Shown: piece after piece, positions 43,715-55,759 of the stretch
How positions within the stretch are numbered: the first letter of the stretch is position 1
Layout: every line of letters starts with the position of its first letter
Assembly: GCA_007570785.1 (NCBI GenBank)
Contig: ML664161.1
Coordinates: forward strand, 40,175,093-40,239,092
DNA length: 64,000 bases
Source: Antilocapra americana
Lineage: Eukaryota > Chordata > Mammalia > Artiodactyla > Antilocapridae
Direction of reading: 5' to 3'
Notes under the pieces: generated by a model
Databases searched by the model: none
What the model was told of the DNA's origin: nothing
What the model saw: only the letters and a program-made list of their open reading frames with translations
Made by a program: the position numbers and the translations under genes

Positions 43715-43862
43715 AGAACAGTGATTTGGCATTTACAAAATCTGGGTTCTGATGCCACCTTAGTCATTAATTAACTCTCTGATCTTTGCAAGTGTCTCTA
43801 TCCCTTTGTCTTAGTTTCTCCATTTATATAACTTGTCAATTGGAATAAATGCAACTCTGGTA
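43715..43862 (+). mobile_element. MIR SINE, 5' and core part
   Basis: AACAGTGATTTGGCATTTAC, AATCTGGGTTCTGATGCCACC, CTCTGATCTTTGCAAGTG and CTTAGTTTCTCCATTTATAT, all in sense MIR order. Confidence 0.72.
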
Positions 43863-44839
43863 TGTTCAGCACAACAAGTTATTATGTATTCACATACACT
43901 TAATTTGGAAATACTTGGTTTATCAAATGGCCATAGATAATTTACTTTTCCTTAATTTTTTCCATCAAGGATTTTAAAAATTGAGTATCTATTAAAAACA
44001 GAGAAAAACAACAGGAAATACCACAAAATGTGTTATGCAAGAAGATGATTGCTCTTCTGTGATTCTATAGAATCTAAGTGCTTAATTTCCACCAGTTTTT
44101 CAAAGTAATAGTCAAATATAGATTCCTGATCCTCTTTATTGCCTTAGTAGCCCTCTGAAGAGACAAGAGGCAGTGAAATCTATGAATCACTGCTGTGGAC
44201 TGCCTTTAAGGTTCCTTCTGGTTCACATAACCCATGACTCTCTATATCTGACTTGAACCATCAGCCATGTGTTTTGGTTCTGTGTGTTTGGTTCTAGAAA
44301 ACTCCCTCTTGCCCTTTGAGTGATCAAAGGTTGACTTTCGGATGTTCGGGCCAGGTTAAAGTCAACAACCTTCCCATTTGGTAGCTAACTGCTCCTGTGT
44401 ATTCTAGAATCACAGACTCACTTATCCTGTTGATAATAATACAAGATGCTAAGGCAGACAGTGAAGTTAGCTAAATGATCTAGGTACAAATAAATGCAAA
44501 CCAAGCCCCAAGATACTATCTATAACCACTTTTCCCATCCTTAGAAAATGTTCCTGAAAAATAACGATTTTAGGAGGAAGTGTTAAAACTGGTGAAGTCT
44601 TCCTAATAAGACGGTAGGGGAAGCCAAGAGCTCAGAGGTTGCCACTCTTACTATTATGTGAACTGCCTTAGCTTTGGCTGCCTGAGTTAGAGAGTGGAGG
44701 TCCTAGGACCCAGGTCAGTCCTAGGTCTAAGAAATGCTGTAACTTCACCCCAACAGACCTCACCTCTTCTTTGCCTGTATTCCTCCTTACACACTGCATT
44801 CTCAGGCCGAACTTAATAGCCTGTTGCTCTTCAAAAGTA
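43863..44839. other. Unassigned DNA
   Basis: Nearly 1 kb without recognised family. A minus-strand 61-codon frame (44668-44853) has no motif. Confidence 0.4.
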
Positions 44840-45215
44840 CTAAAGGCTTTCATGCATTAATGCCTTTGCTCACACTGTTCCCTACATCTAGATATAAGGG
44901 TGTGTCCAAATTCAATCCACTTCAAAGTCCTGCTCAAAAAATTAGTTCCCCCATGAAGCCTTACTTTCCCCTCACAACATAATGTACTGTATTATACCAT
45001 GTTCTGAACTCATAGTCCTTTCTTGTAATTCTCCCTCATTCTTCCCAGTTAATATTTCTTATATATTCTCTGTATATGTGTTAGCTCTCTTTCTCCTCCC
45101 TGGATCCTACCTCCTCTAACATAAAAGCTACATCATATTCATCTTCCTAGTCTTATAATACCTTGTGCTCGTGAGTCACACAATTAATATTTGTTAAGTG
45201 GCTAAATGAATGCCA
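44840..45215 (+). mobile_element. L2 LINE 3' end
   Basis: TTTGCTCACACTGTTCCCTAC, CACTTCAAAGTCCTGCTCAAA, TTCCCCCATGAAGCCTTACTT, and a terminal ATTAATATTTGTTAAGTGGC followed by AAATGAATG. These match the sense L2 C-terminal coding and 3' end in order. Confidence 0.8.
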
Positions 45216-46174
45216 TTCAACCAGAAGGCTGGATTAACTGATTATGGTTAGAATGATTTAGAAAGGAATCACTCCAGGGCTGTGTATCTACTTACTCTTC
45301 CTGATGATAATTAAAGAAGACCCATCAATTCTCCTTTCCTTTAATCCTATTCCCCACTTGGGTAGTTTTGTTGACAAGAATTTGCCAACGAAGCCACTGA
45401 GCAAATTTGTGAGATTAAGGAAAAAACACATCAGACTTAACAGCACTCCAGAAAAAAGATGTTATCAATTATTCTCCCATCAGTCACTTGTCCTCCTTGC
45501 CAATTTGATATAAGAAGTCTCTTCTCTCCACCCTATACTAACTCACCGCATTATTTTTTTTGTAAATGAAAGTGGAAGGAATGGCAAGAGATAGTTCATA
45601 TTTAAGATAGTTTTAGAAATTCAGTGATGTATTCATAGCTGTAATATTGTCCATAAAGATCAAGCTAAGCACACAGGCTGCTGAAAGTCTGTGCTGGGTG
45701 AGTAGTCTGTCCTGACGTTTTTTTCCCTATCTGAACAATTTACAGTTTTTCTTTTTTATGATTAGAAAATGTGATTGAAAAACATACAAGCACAATTTTA
45801 AAATCATATTAATGAACTAATTGAAGGCAACCCCGATATAATATCTCATTTAAAAAGTAATAAAATTAACCCATCCATTTTTTTGAGTCACTGAGGTGTG
45901 TGGAAAAAAGGGACAATAAAATTTTTATTACATTATCTTTCTGGAGATGGTTCCTGCATGACTTATTAGGGGATTGTTATTTTTCCCACGGTGCTTTTCT
46001 GTCAGTCATTTGAAATTGGCCTTGTGTTCAAGGAAATATGCAACAGTGATCAGAAATCCAGAGAAAACAGTACTAACCCTTTCTGATGCTGTTTCTGCTG
46101 CTCAAATTGTTCCATCCCTTCTTTATAGCTCTCTTTATTTTGACTCAGCTTCACTTAGCATGATCACCACTATT
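45216..46174. other. Unassigned DNA including one copy of a diverged direct repeat
   Basis: About 960 bp. The stretch at about 45912-46012 resembles 46755-46856 (separate entry). The 69- and 79-codon plus frames (45304-45513, 45974-46213) carry no recognised domain. Confidence 0.4.
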
Positions 46175-46530
46175 AGGTGTAACATAGTAATAGCCAAAAG
46201 TATGGACTCATAGGACTTCCGTGGTGGTCCAGTGGCTAAGACTCCACTCTCCCAGTGTGGGAGTCTGGATTCAATCCCTGGTCAAGGAACTAGATCCCAC
46301 ATGCTGCAACTGAGACCTGGCACAACAAAATAAATAAATAAAATTATGGGCTCTGGAGGCAGACATTCTGGGCTCAAGTCCAATTTCCACCAATTACAGG
46401 GTGCTCAAAATAGTTATTTTAACTCTAAACCTTAGGGTTACCCTCTATAAAAGGCAGAGAATAAGAACATCTGCCTTGTTGGGATGCTTTGAGGATTAAA
46501 TGAGATGTGTGTATCCCCAGCAGTTTGTAA
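46175..46530 (+). mobile_element. MIR SINE split by a CHR SINE
   Basis: The MIR head (TAGTAATAGCCAAAAGTATGG) is followed by the CHR insertion. MIR then continues with ATGGGCTCTGGAGGCAGACA, TCTGGGCTCAAGTCC, AGGGTTACCCTCTATAAAAG and TTTGAGGATTAAATGAGATG. The order is continuous across the insertion. Confidence 0.75.
46213..46345 (+). mobile_element. CHR-type SINE inside MIR
   Basis: AGGACTTCCGTGGTGGTCCAG, TGGCTAAGACTCCACTC, GGATTCAATCCCTGGTCAAGG, CTAGATCCCACATGCTGC and an AATAAATAAATAAAA tail. The flanks TATGGACTC and TATGGGCTC form a likely 9-bp duplication with one mismatch. Confidence 0.9.
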
Positions 46531-47134
46531 GTGATCACCTCAGTAAACTGCAATTACTCAGACCAGTCTTCCCTATCATGCATTTTGTACTGCTTGATTC
46601 TATACTTGTTAGTGTCCCAGGCAACTGTGATAAGGATTTGAGCTGCCCTTCTTTCTGATCTGAATCCTCAGCTATCACAAGCATGGCAGGTTCTCTTGTG
46701 CTCACCCTTTGTCAAGTCTACTTCTCTTCTGATGCCTCTCTTCTTGTCCATATTTTATTATGTTACCTGTCTGGAGATGAATCCTCCATCATTTATTAGA
46801 GAAATATTATTTTTCTCATCATATTTTTTTTTGTTATTCATTGGAGGTTGTCCTCATACTCGGCAAGTAGTTTCTATATTGCATCTTCATTACCTTTTCA
46901 AGTCCTTATTTCTACCCAAATCAGAGTCAATTGTTATCACTCCTTGTTTGGAGAAACACTTAATTTGGCTGCCACCTTCAAGGCTGGAGCCAGTCTAATG
47001 AACTGGCTCTGCATTGAGGCAGAAGTCATCTTCAGAAAAGTTACATTTGGAAGGCTGTGGACTGCTCGCTGTAACTGAGAGTGGGTGAAGCTGTGTACAC
47101 ATGAGGAAGAAAGTGGCAGTGGATAGAAGGGAAG
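46531..47134. other. Unassigned DNA
   Basis: About 600 bp, including copy 2 of the direct repeat. Two overlapping plus frames (46696-46998, 46848-47078) have no recognisable domain. Confidence 0.4.
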
Positions 47135-49335
47135 TCAGTTCAGTCACTCAGTCGTATCTGACTCTGAGATCCCATGGACTGCAGGAAGCCAAGCCTCCCT
47201 GTCCATCACCGACTCCCAGAGTTTACTCAAACTCATGTCCATTTAGCCAATGATGCCATCCAACTATCTCATCTTCTGTTGTCCCCTTCTCTTCCTGCCC
47301 TCAATCTTTCCCAGCATCAGAGTCTTTTCAAATGAGTCTGCTTTACACATCAGGTGGCCAAAGTATTGGAGCTTCAGCTTCAGCATCAGTCCTTCCAATG
47401 AACATTTAGGACTGATTTCCATTAGGATGAACTGGTTGGATCTCCTCGCAGTCCAAGGGACTCTCAAGAGTCTTCTCCAACACCACAGTTCAAAAGCATC
47501 AATTTTTCAGCACTCAGCTTTCTTTCTAGTCCAACTCTCATATCCATACATGACTACTGGAAAAACCATAGCCTTGACTAGACAGACCTCTGTTGGCAAA
47601 GTAATGTCTCTGCTTTTTAATATGCTGTCTAGGTTGGTCATAACTTTTCTTCCAAGGAGTAAGCATCTTTTTATTTCATGGCTTCAGTCACCATCTGCAG
47701 TGATTTTGGAGCCCCCAAAAATAAAGTCTGCCACTGTTTCCACTGTTTTTCCATCTATTTGACATGAAGTGGTGGGATCGGATGCCATGATCTTAATTTT
47801 CTGAATGTTGAGCTTTAAGCCAACTTTTTCACTTGCCTCTTTCACTTTCATCAAGAGGCTCTTTAGTTCTTCTTAACTTTCTGCCATAAGGGTGGTGTCA
47901 TCTGCATATCTGAGGTTATTGATGTTTCTCCCAGGAATCTTGATTCCAGCTTTTGCTTCATCCAGCCCAGCGTTTCTCATGATGTACTCTGCATATAATT
48001 TAAATAAGCAGGGTGACAATATACAGCCTTGACGTACTCCTTTTCCTATGTGGAACCAGTCTGTTGTTCCATGTCCAGTTCTAACTGTTGCTTCCTGACC
48101 TGCATACGGATTTCTCAAGAGGCAGGTCAGGTGGTCTGGTTTTCCCATCTCTTTCAGAATTTTCCAGTTTATTGTGATCCAAATAGTCAAAGGCTTTGGC
48201 ATAGTCAATTAAGCAGAAATAGATGTTTTTTCTGGAACTCTCTTGCTTTTTTGATGATCCAGTGAATGTTGGCAATTTGATCTCTGGTTCCTCTGCCTTT
48301 TCTAAAACCATCTTGAACATCTGGAAGTTCACGGTTCACATATTGTTGAAGCCTGGCTTGGAGCATTTTGAGCATTGCTTTACTAGTGTGTGAGATGGCT
48401 GCAATTTGCAGTAGTTTAAGCATTCTTTGGCATTGCCTTTCTTAGGAATGGGAATGAAAACTGACCTTTTCCAGTCCTGTGGTCACTGCTGCATTTTTCG
48501 AATTTGCTGGCATATTGAGTGCAGCATTTTCACAGAATCATCTTTCAGAATTTGAAATCATTCAACGGGAATTCTATCACTTCCAGTAGGTTTGTTCATA
48601 GTGATGCTACCTCAGGTCCACTTAACTTCACATTCCAGGATTTCTGACTCTAGGTGAGTGATCACACCATTGTGATTATCTGAGTTGTGAACATCTTTTT
48701 TGTACAGTTCTTCTGTGTTTTCTTGCCACCTCTTCTTAATATCTTCTGCTTCTTTTAGGTCCATACCATTTCTGTCCTTTATTGAGCCCATCTTTGCATG
48801 AACTGTTCTCTTGGTATCTCTGATTCTCTTGAAGAGAACTCTAGTCTTTCCCATTCTATTGTTTTCCTCTGTTTCTTTGCACTGATCATTGAGGAAGCCT
48901 TTCTTATCTCTTTTTGCTATTCTTTGGAACTCTGCATTCAAATGGGTATACCTTTCCTTTTTGCTTCCTTTCTTTTCACAGCTATTTGTAAGGCCTCTTC
49001 AGACAGCCATTTTGATTTTTTTTCATTTCTATTTCTTGGGGATGTCTTGATCCCTGTCTTCTGTACAATGTCACAAACCTCTGTCGATAGTTCATCAGGC
49101 ATTCTGTCTATCAGATCTAGTCCCTTAAATCTATTTCTCACTTCCACTGTATAATCATAAGAGATTTAATTTAGATCATACATAAATGGTCTAGTGGTTT
49201 TCCCTACTTCCTTCAATTTAAGTCTGTTTCGGCAATAAGGAGTTCATGATCTGAGCCATAGTCAGCTTCTGATCTTGTTTTTGCTGACTATACAGAGCTT
49301 CTCCATCTTTGGCTGCAAATAATATAATCAATAGA
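47135..49335 (-). mobile_element. BovB LINE, longest copy (~2.2 kb)
   Basis: The longest BovB in the window. The 3' tip is at 47135 (plus strand TCAGTTCAGTCACTCAGTCG), and the 5' break lies in the endonuclease region near 49335 (TGGCTGCAAATAATATAATC). A full BovB is about 3.2 kb, so roughly the first kilobase is missing. The plus-strand frames over it (for example 47250-47762) are antisense shadows. No clear target duplication was found. Confidence 0.95.
47264..49147 (-). pseudogene. BovB ORF2 remnant (endonuclease end, RT, C-terminus)
   Basis: The coding order runs from right to left. The linker (48938-49147) is followed by a segment with NAEFQRIAKRDKKGFL (48612-48941). Then come PDVQDGFRKGRGTRDQIANI (48205-48423) and a finger/palm piece with YAKAFDYLDHNKLE (48081-48332). 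The palm with GVRQGCILSPCLF and YADD is at 47873-48208, with the YADD codons at 47897-47908, and the C-terminus is at 47264-47467. The pieces lie in different frames, so several frameshifts and stops break the gene. The catalytic motif itself is intact, but the protein cannot be made. Confidence 0.92.
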
Positions 49336-49474
49336 GAGGAAGGGACAGACAGTAAAGCCTGAGTGAACAGAAGGGAGGGACTGAGAGCATTGGAGACTGA
49401 ACAGTAGGACAGGATGAGGAAACTTGGAGAAGCTTCACTCTTATGGCAGTGATATTGGGGGCTAAAGAGAGGGA
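49336..49474. other. Short spacer between BovB units
   Basis: About 140 bp of purine-rich DNA (GAGGAAGGGACAGACAG) that does not match BovB as I remember it. Confidence 0.4.
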
Positions 49475-49743
49475 TTATTTGTTATTGTTGTTCAGTTGCT
49501 CAGTTTTGTCCAACTCTTTGCAACCCCATGGAATGCAGCATGCCCTGTCCTTCACTATCTCCCAGAGTTTGCTCAAACTCATGTCCATTGAGTCAGTGAT
49601 GCCATCCAACCATCTCATCCTGTGTTGTCCCCCTCTCCTCCTGCACTCAATCTTTCCCAGCATCAGAGTCTTGTCCAGTGAGGTGGCTCTTCAAATCAGG
49701 TGGCCAAACTGTTAGAGCTTCAGCCTCAATATCAGTCCTTCCA
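49475..49743 (-). mobile_element. BovB LINE 3' end, second unit
   Basis: The plus strand reads TTGTTGTTCAGTTGCTCAG, GGAATGCAGCATGCCCTGTCC, GTCCATTGAGTCAGTGATGCC and CTTTCCCAGCATCAGAGTC, ending TCAGTCCTTCCAG. It is cut exactly where the third unit's 3' tip begins (49744), so either the third inserted at this point or the second was truncated here on arrival. Confidence 0.9.
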
Positions 49744-50965
49744 GTTTGTTGTTATTTTTCAGTTGCCCAGTCATATCCAGCTCTTTATGACCCCATGGAC
49801 TGCAGCACACCAAGCCTACCTGTCCTTCACCATATCCTGAAGTTTGCCCAAGTTCATGTCCATTGTGTCAGTGGTGCTGTCTGGCTATCTTATCCTCTGA
49901 CTCCCTCTCCTTTGGCCCTCAGTCTTTCCCAGCATCAGGGGCTTATCCATTGAGTCAGCTGTTCACATCAGATGACCAAAATATTGCAGCTTCAGCATCA
50001 TTCCTTCAAGCGAATATTCAGGGTTGATTTCCCTTAAGTTTGACTGATTTGATCTCCTTGCTCTCCAAGGGACTCTCAGGAGTCTTCTCTGGCACCACCG
50101 TTTCAAGGCATCAATTCTTTGGCATTCTTCCTTCTTTACAGTCCAGCTCTCACAACCATGTGTAACTGCTGGGAAGACCATAGCCTTGACTATATGGACC
50201 TTTGTCAGCAGAGTAATATCTCTGCTTTTCAGCACACTGTCTAGGTTTGTCATAGCTTTCCTGCCAGGAAGCAGTCGTCTGATTTCATGGCTGCAGTCAC
50301 CATCTGCAGTGATTTTAGAGCCCAAGAAGAGGTAATCTGTCACTACTTCCACCTTTTCCCCTTCTATTTGCCATGCAGTAATGGGGCCGGATGCCATGAT
50401 CTTAGTTTTTTGTTGTTGTTGTTTTTTTTAGTTTTAAGCTGGCTTTTTCACTTTTCTTTACCCTCATCAAGAGGCTTTTTAGTTCCTCTTCACTTTCTGC
50501 CATTAGAGTGGTATCATTCACATATCTGAGGCTGTTGATGTGTCTCCTGCCTACCTTGATTCCAGGTTATAACTCGTCCAGCGCAGCATTTCTCGTGATG
50601 TGTTCAGTGTATAGGTTAAACAAACAGAGTGACAGCAGACAGCCCCATCATACTCCTTTGTCGATCTTGAACCAATCAGTTGTTGCATACGGGGTTCTAA
50701 TGATTTCTTCTTGGCCTGCATACTGTTTCTTTTGTTTCCTCAGAAGACAGGTAAGATGGTCTGGTATCCAGTTTATTATGATCCATACAATCAAAGGCTT
50801 TAGTGTAGTCAATGAAACAGAGATAGATGTGTTTCTGGAATTCCTTAGCTTTCTCTATGATCTAGCAAATGTAGGCTGTTTGATCTCTGGTTCCTCTTCC
50901 TTTTCTAAAACCAGCTTGGACATCTGGAATTTCTTGGTTCACATAATGCTGAAGCCTTCCAGCTT
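49744..50965 (-). mobile_element. BovB LINE, third unit (~1.2 kb)
   Basis: Starts at the 3' tip (TTTGTTGTTATTTTTCAGTTG) and extends through the ORF2 C-terminus to the RT fingers near 'catctggaatttcttggttc' at about 50920. A 144-codon minus frame (49963-50397) is open, with the signature 'VTHGCESWTVKKEECQRIDA'. The region equivalent to YADD (about 50510-50525) reads ATTCACATATCTGAGG, so the aspartates are not conserved. A GTT-rich run (about 50410-50430) interrupts it. Confidence 0.93.
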
Positions 50966-53454
50966 ACTTATGAATTATTTATGATCTCATTAATTTCAGT
51001 TATTCAAGTAAAGTAATGAAATATCTCTCTAAAAATGTGAATCATTTATATTTTAAAATATAGTTTTACTAATTGACACCATGCCCCATGTTTTTATCAC
51101 TGGCTTGTCCCAACTACAGTTGAAACAAGAGAGGTAGATGTAACCCAGGGCATGGATGAGACATTGGATCCCATGGGAGAGTGCTGATCACATTCTGAAA
51201 ACATAGCAAGGAATCAGAAGAAGAAGACTATCTAGCAGGTGGAGATATTTGGTTATACTTTATATGGGTCTGTAACTGAGAAGCTGGATCTGAACATTTC
51301 TCTTGGGGACTTTTCACTCTTCTGTGCCTATTAAGCTCTATTCAAGGTTTTGAAAAATATCATTTGAGGGAAGTTTCAATTATTTGCTCTGGTTTATTTC
51401 TAGATAAAAATCTTTGGCTCTCTGCTTCTTTTTTGCCTTCATAACCTTCCTTGCATAACCTAAATAGAAAGGAAACAAGTTTCTTTAATGGGCAGCCAAC
51501 TCCTAGTTCCTTTTCTGGGATTCTCCTGTGCCTTACAACTCAAAAGAGTGAAAAGGGGCTTCTAAGAAAAAGTAATCCCAGGAGGAGATAGTCCCAAAGT
51601 CAGAAAGTTAGCAAGTTTCTTCTGAAAATGTCCACCCCATCCCGCAAAACCTCACATCCATATGCAAAGCCATATTCTCTTGAAGTTTTGAAACCTTTCA
51701 CATTTCCTACCAAAATCCATCTCTTTTCCACTGAAAACTCAAATTCTTGTAACAGATGAGAAATGTTATTACACTTCTTAGATATTTTATGTCTTAAATA
51801 TTGATTTGTTTTTAGTTCTTATGGTGACTTCCACTTCATGTGATAAAACTCTACCTGACTAACTTAGTTTGGAAAGAGTGTGAAATTTATAAATTTTGGT
51901 TCAATAATTCAGCTCCTTTGTGTGTTAATTTCCATTGTTAATATACCTTTGTCTCCTCTTGACCAGTTGCCTCAGAATAAAATTTAATTGGTCACAGGAT
52001 ACCAAGAAGAATAATAAACTTGAATTCATGAACTTGTAATATACAACACACATAGACAAAAGTGATCCTTTTTTATCAGCATTTTGAGTGGTAACTCCTT
52101 GCCTCATTTTTCTCAGTTTGAACCCCAGAATTTTGACTTTAATAGAAAAGAAATAATTGTTGTAGTTATTTTATGTTGAAAATGCTAAACCGTTCATCAT
52201 GAGAGCACATGAAAATACATAAATCATTTGTTACGAATGATTATTGGAATAATTTTAAACACTATTTACTATAAAATTGTATATACAGCATCAGAGAAAG
52301 ACTAGCTTTGGATTCTGATCCCATCCAGTTTTCTCAGTCAGAGACAAATAAAACTTGACAACCAGATCAGACATGAGAATTTCCTTTTGTTGACCTACAT
52401 CCTCATCTGTGTGTTCTTTGATAGCATCAAAGTGCAGAATTTCAGGTGGTCCATTGCTAGACCAAGATATTTGTGTCTTCCCTCAAGCTGTGAAACATTA
52501 TATTAATCACTTTTTCCAAATAATTTCTTAATGGATAGTACAAGTTCATTCATACAGAAAAGTCATTTATAGCTTCTGCCCCATTCTTTAACCTGTTGAG
52601 TCCAAGGCTTGTCTTTCTATCCTTAGCGATTGCTTTTTGTATTCAAAGTTTTTCTGAAGAAGGGGATTTCTCAAGCCTTTTTGGTGGACTCTTCCTATTA
52701 CATCTAAACTGAAAATGGACCTCCGATTTCTTAATGCTTTGTCTCTTCTCAGGTAACATTGTTATACGTTGTCCTGATGATAATAGCTTAAGATGCTTCT
52801 ATTCAATCATTTAATATTGAAGATAAAATAGATTGAACACATCTGTGACTGTAGCACTAAAGGCAGCTTAAAGCATTGGATCATCTTTCATCAGCAACAT
52901 ATTTGTGAGAGAAGGACAAAGCATTATTACGACGGCAAAGCAGGCCAATTTAAACAACTTACAGCCCCACCACCTAACGATATCCACTCTTAACAGTGTT
53001 TTGATGTAGCCTTCAATCTCTTTTGATGAATATATAAACATTTTTAATGAAAAGGTAATATTTGTATATATACTTTATAGTCTGTTTTTACAAGGAATAG
53101 TATATCAAGAAAAATTTCCCAATCATTTAAATATTCATGTGTAACATCTATTTTTTTTTAACTTTCATGTGCTTTGATCTTAAATAAGAACCTTCAGAAA
53201 GTAAGTAAACATTTAAATAGGTGGTGGGAGGCTGAAGTACATACATGAGAACTTTGTACATCAATTAAATGACCAGATTATGTTGCTTCACCTAGTTATA
53301 GGAGACTGTCCCAAATTGATACCCCAATTAGGCCAACCAAGCTGAATACAAAAGCCCACTTTTTTTTTTTTTTTACCAAAGTGTAGATGCTAGAGACAGA
53401 AGAGGAAGAGTTAAAAATATAAATTTATATTTTTAATATAGGTTTTTATTTTTT
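50966..53454. other. Unassigned DNA
   Basis: About 2.5 kb without recognised repeats apart from homopolymers (T8 at about 53152, T16 at about 53359-53374). No gene support. The minus frame at 51925-52107 has no motif. Confidence 0.45.
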
Positions 53455-53971
53455 TCTCTTTTTTTAAAATTTATTTATTTATTTTTTACTTTATAATATT
53501 GTATTAATTTTGCTATGCACTGACATGAATCTGCCATGGGTATACATGTGTTCCCCTTCCAGAACCCCCCTCCCACCTCGCTCCCGATTCCATCCCTCTA
53601 GGTCATCCCACTGCACCAGCCCTGAGCACCCTGTAGCATGCATCAAACCTGGGCTAGCGATTGATTTCACATATGATAATTTACGTGCTTCAATGCCGTT
53701 CTCCCATATCATCCCACCCTCACCCTCTCCCATAGAGTCCAAAAGACTGTTCTATACATCTGCATCTGTTTTGCTGCCTCACATACAGGGTTATCATTAT
53801 CATCTTTCTAAATTCCATATATATGTGTTAATATACTGTATTTTTGTTTTTCTTTCTGGCTTACTTCACTCTGTACAATAGGCTCCAGTTTCATCCACCT
53901 CATTAGAACTGATTCACATGTATTCTTTTTTATGGCCAAGTAATATTCCATTGTGTATATGTACCACAGCT
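53455..53971 (-). mobile_element. Ruminant L1 3' end, 5'-truncated
   Basis: The minus strand ends in a poly(A)-like tail (T-rich plus strand 53455-53500). The plus strand then gives TTTGCTATGCACTGACATG, CTGCCATGGGTATACATGTG, CAAACCTGGGCTAGCGATTG, CATATACAGGG-like 'cacatacagggttatcatta', and CCATTGTGTATATGTACCAC at 53950-53969. This is the 3' UTR and ORF2 end of a ruminant L1. Homology stops near 53971. Confidence 0.88.
53808..53971 (-). pseudogene. L1 ORF2 C-terminal remnant
   Basis: The minus-strand frame contains LWYIYTMEYYLAIKKNT, the conserved C-terminus of L1 ORF2 (endonuclease-RT protein), followed by a WMKLE motif. The frame extends right beyond the L1 into unrelated DNA, so the start at 54008 is not genuine. 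Only about 55 codons of ORF2 remain. Confidence 0.85.
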
Positions 53972-55066
53972 GGCTTTTTAAATTTTTATTATATTGGTCA
54001 AAAATCACTTGCAGAGAAGAGAATCCAAGCTATTTTTTAAAATAGAACTTTATCAAGATAATAATAAAGACAAAAAAAATCCAAGGATGGGTTGAAGAAA
54101 TAGATTTCAGACCTGGTTTGCAGGGAGAATGCCCCTTCTCCCAAAGACATATCATTAAACCATCACACCAAGGGAAGTAATGCCAATTCAGTGACTCAAG
54201 AAACTTCTATATTCAGGAAGTTTCCACTGCTACTGACTGGTCCATGGACAAGACTGTCCTAAACAGAGGATATTTCTCATTCTGTTCCATAGCACCTGTG
54301 AATCTAGTAATTGGACCCTGCTGCCTAGCTACCAAATAAATGCCTCCACTCTATCCTCCTTTCCTTTCCAAATCCAATTGAAATGTTCCAGTTGGAAAAA
54401 TTAAAATTACGTCTAATAAACTAGCTGCAAAAAAGCCTGGAAAATGTAGTTTTTAAATTTCCCACCTTGACGTTACAGAAGAGTATGCTGTAAAGAACAT
54501 CAAATGTGATTTGAGCACTAATCCCTGATATCCACACACAAAAAAAATCTAATGCACTTTGGAAAAATTTGTTTATCTCTCTTAGCATGCTTTACACATT
54601 GCTTGATGTTAGGATATTTATAGGCCAACTTTGTAAAATACAGAGTTTTTTCTTTTTAATCTAGATGAATTCAAACCCAACTAACTCTCTGGTTAGGAGG
54701 TATGGAATCAGATACTAATCAGCAAGTGATTTTGGAAAACAATAACTTTTTAAGTGTCATTAAAATTCCCTTAGAAGTTTGTAGAGCTAGAAAAAACTGG
54801 ATTTCAACCTTATTAGACACTTGGAAAATGACAAAGTTTTATAGGTGAACTAGTTGATCTCTGGTGTTTCTAATATTTTAATCAGGGTAAACATGTATCT
54901 GGAAGATTTTTTTTTTTTGTATGTTTCATTGAACAAGAACGGTGATAAAGTAAATAGATGAGGAAACTCTCATCTCACTTTCACTTTAAGCACATGTGAG
55001 GGTTCTCTCTTTTCTATAAAGGAAAAAAAAAATCTTGTTTAATCACTAACTGAATAAAGGCTCCAT
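53972..55066. other. Unassigned DNA
   Basis: About 1.1 kb; poly(T) at about 54908-54918 and poly(A) at about 55023-55031. No repeats or genes were recognised. Confidence 0.4.
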
Positions 55067-55279
55067 GCCAAGTCGCTTCAGTCGTATTCAACTCTTTGCA
55101 ACCCTATGGACTGTAGCTTGCCAGGTTCCTCTCTCCATGGATTCTCTTGGCAAGGATACTGGAGTGGGTGGCCCTGCCCTCCCTAGGGGATCTTCCCAAC
55201 CCAGGGATTGAACCTGCATCTCTTATGTCTCCTACATTGGCAGGTAGCTTCTTTACCACTAGTGCCACCTGATAAGCCC
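55067..55279 (-). mobile_element. Bov-tA SINE, full length
   Basis: The plus strand reads GCCAAGTCGCTTCAGTCG, CTATGGACTGTAGCTTGCC, GGATACTGGAGTGGGTGGCC, CCCAGGGATTGAACCTGC (B box reversed), GTCTCCTACATTGGCAGG and GTGCCACCTGATAAGCCC. The complete head is on the right. Confidence 0.95.
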
Positions 55280-55759
55280 AAATAAAGATTAAATATTCCA
55301 AAAAATAAGCACTGTAGTTTTAAGGAGTTGTCCAAGACTGCTAGGCTCCATAAATATCATACTTACTTAGTACGTCACTGTTACAAGGAGATGATTTCAG
55401 TAATCTCTTACTAATAATCCATGTATTATTTGTTTTTCTACTACTGAGTAAGTATAGATTTCAGTAACCTAGCTAAACACTGTCATGCAACCTCCCTTGA
55501 GAAGTTGCAAGAATCAGGCCAGGATTAGATATATACTCTTCGGGGATAAGTCAGAATTACGAACTCCTCAGGCAGCCTAATGAGCAATCCCTCCAGATGC
55601 CAAGCAGATACTCCAGGTAGAAGGGAGCTAGCCATGCCTTGCTTTGCCAGGGGTATAAATATTGTGTTATAATCAGAATAAGTGAACACATTATAAAGCT
55701 TAGCTGAAGTGAATGAGAGATTTCTGAAATCTACATTTAGGGTTTCTTCAACCAGTTAT
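55280..55759. other. Unassigned DNA
   Basis: About 480 bp without recognised features. Confidence 0.4.

Larger units (their letters stand above)
45912..46856 (+). repeat. Diverged direct repeat pair (~100 bp each)
   Basis: Copy 1 (about 45912-46012) and copy 2 (about 46755-46856) align without gaps over roughly 70 columns at about 70-75% identity by eye. Shared words are CTGGAGATG, TTATTAG, TTATTTTTC and TCATTTG/TCATTGG. The family is unknown; probably two old copies of one repeat. The span given covers both copies and the DNA between. Confidence 0.5.

Noticed and set aside
47250..47762. 170-codon plus-strand open frame
   Set aside because: Antisense reading of a BovB 3' region; the true coding strand is minus.
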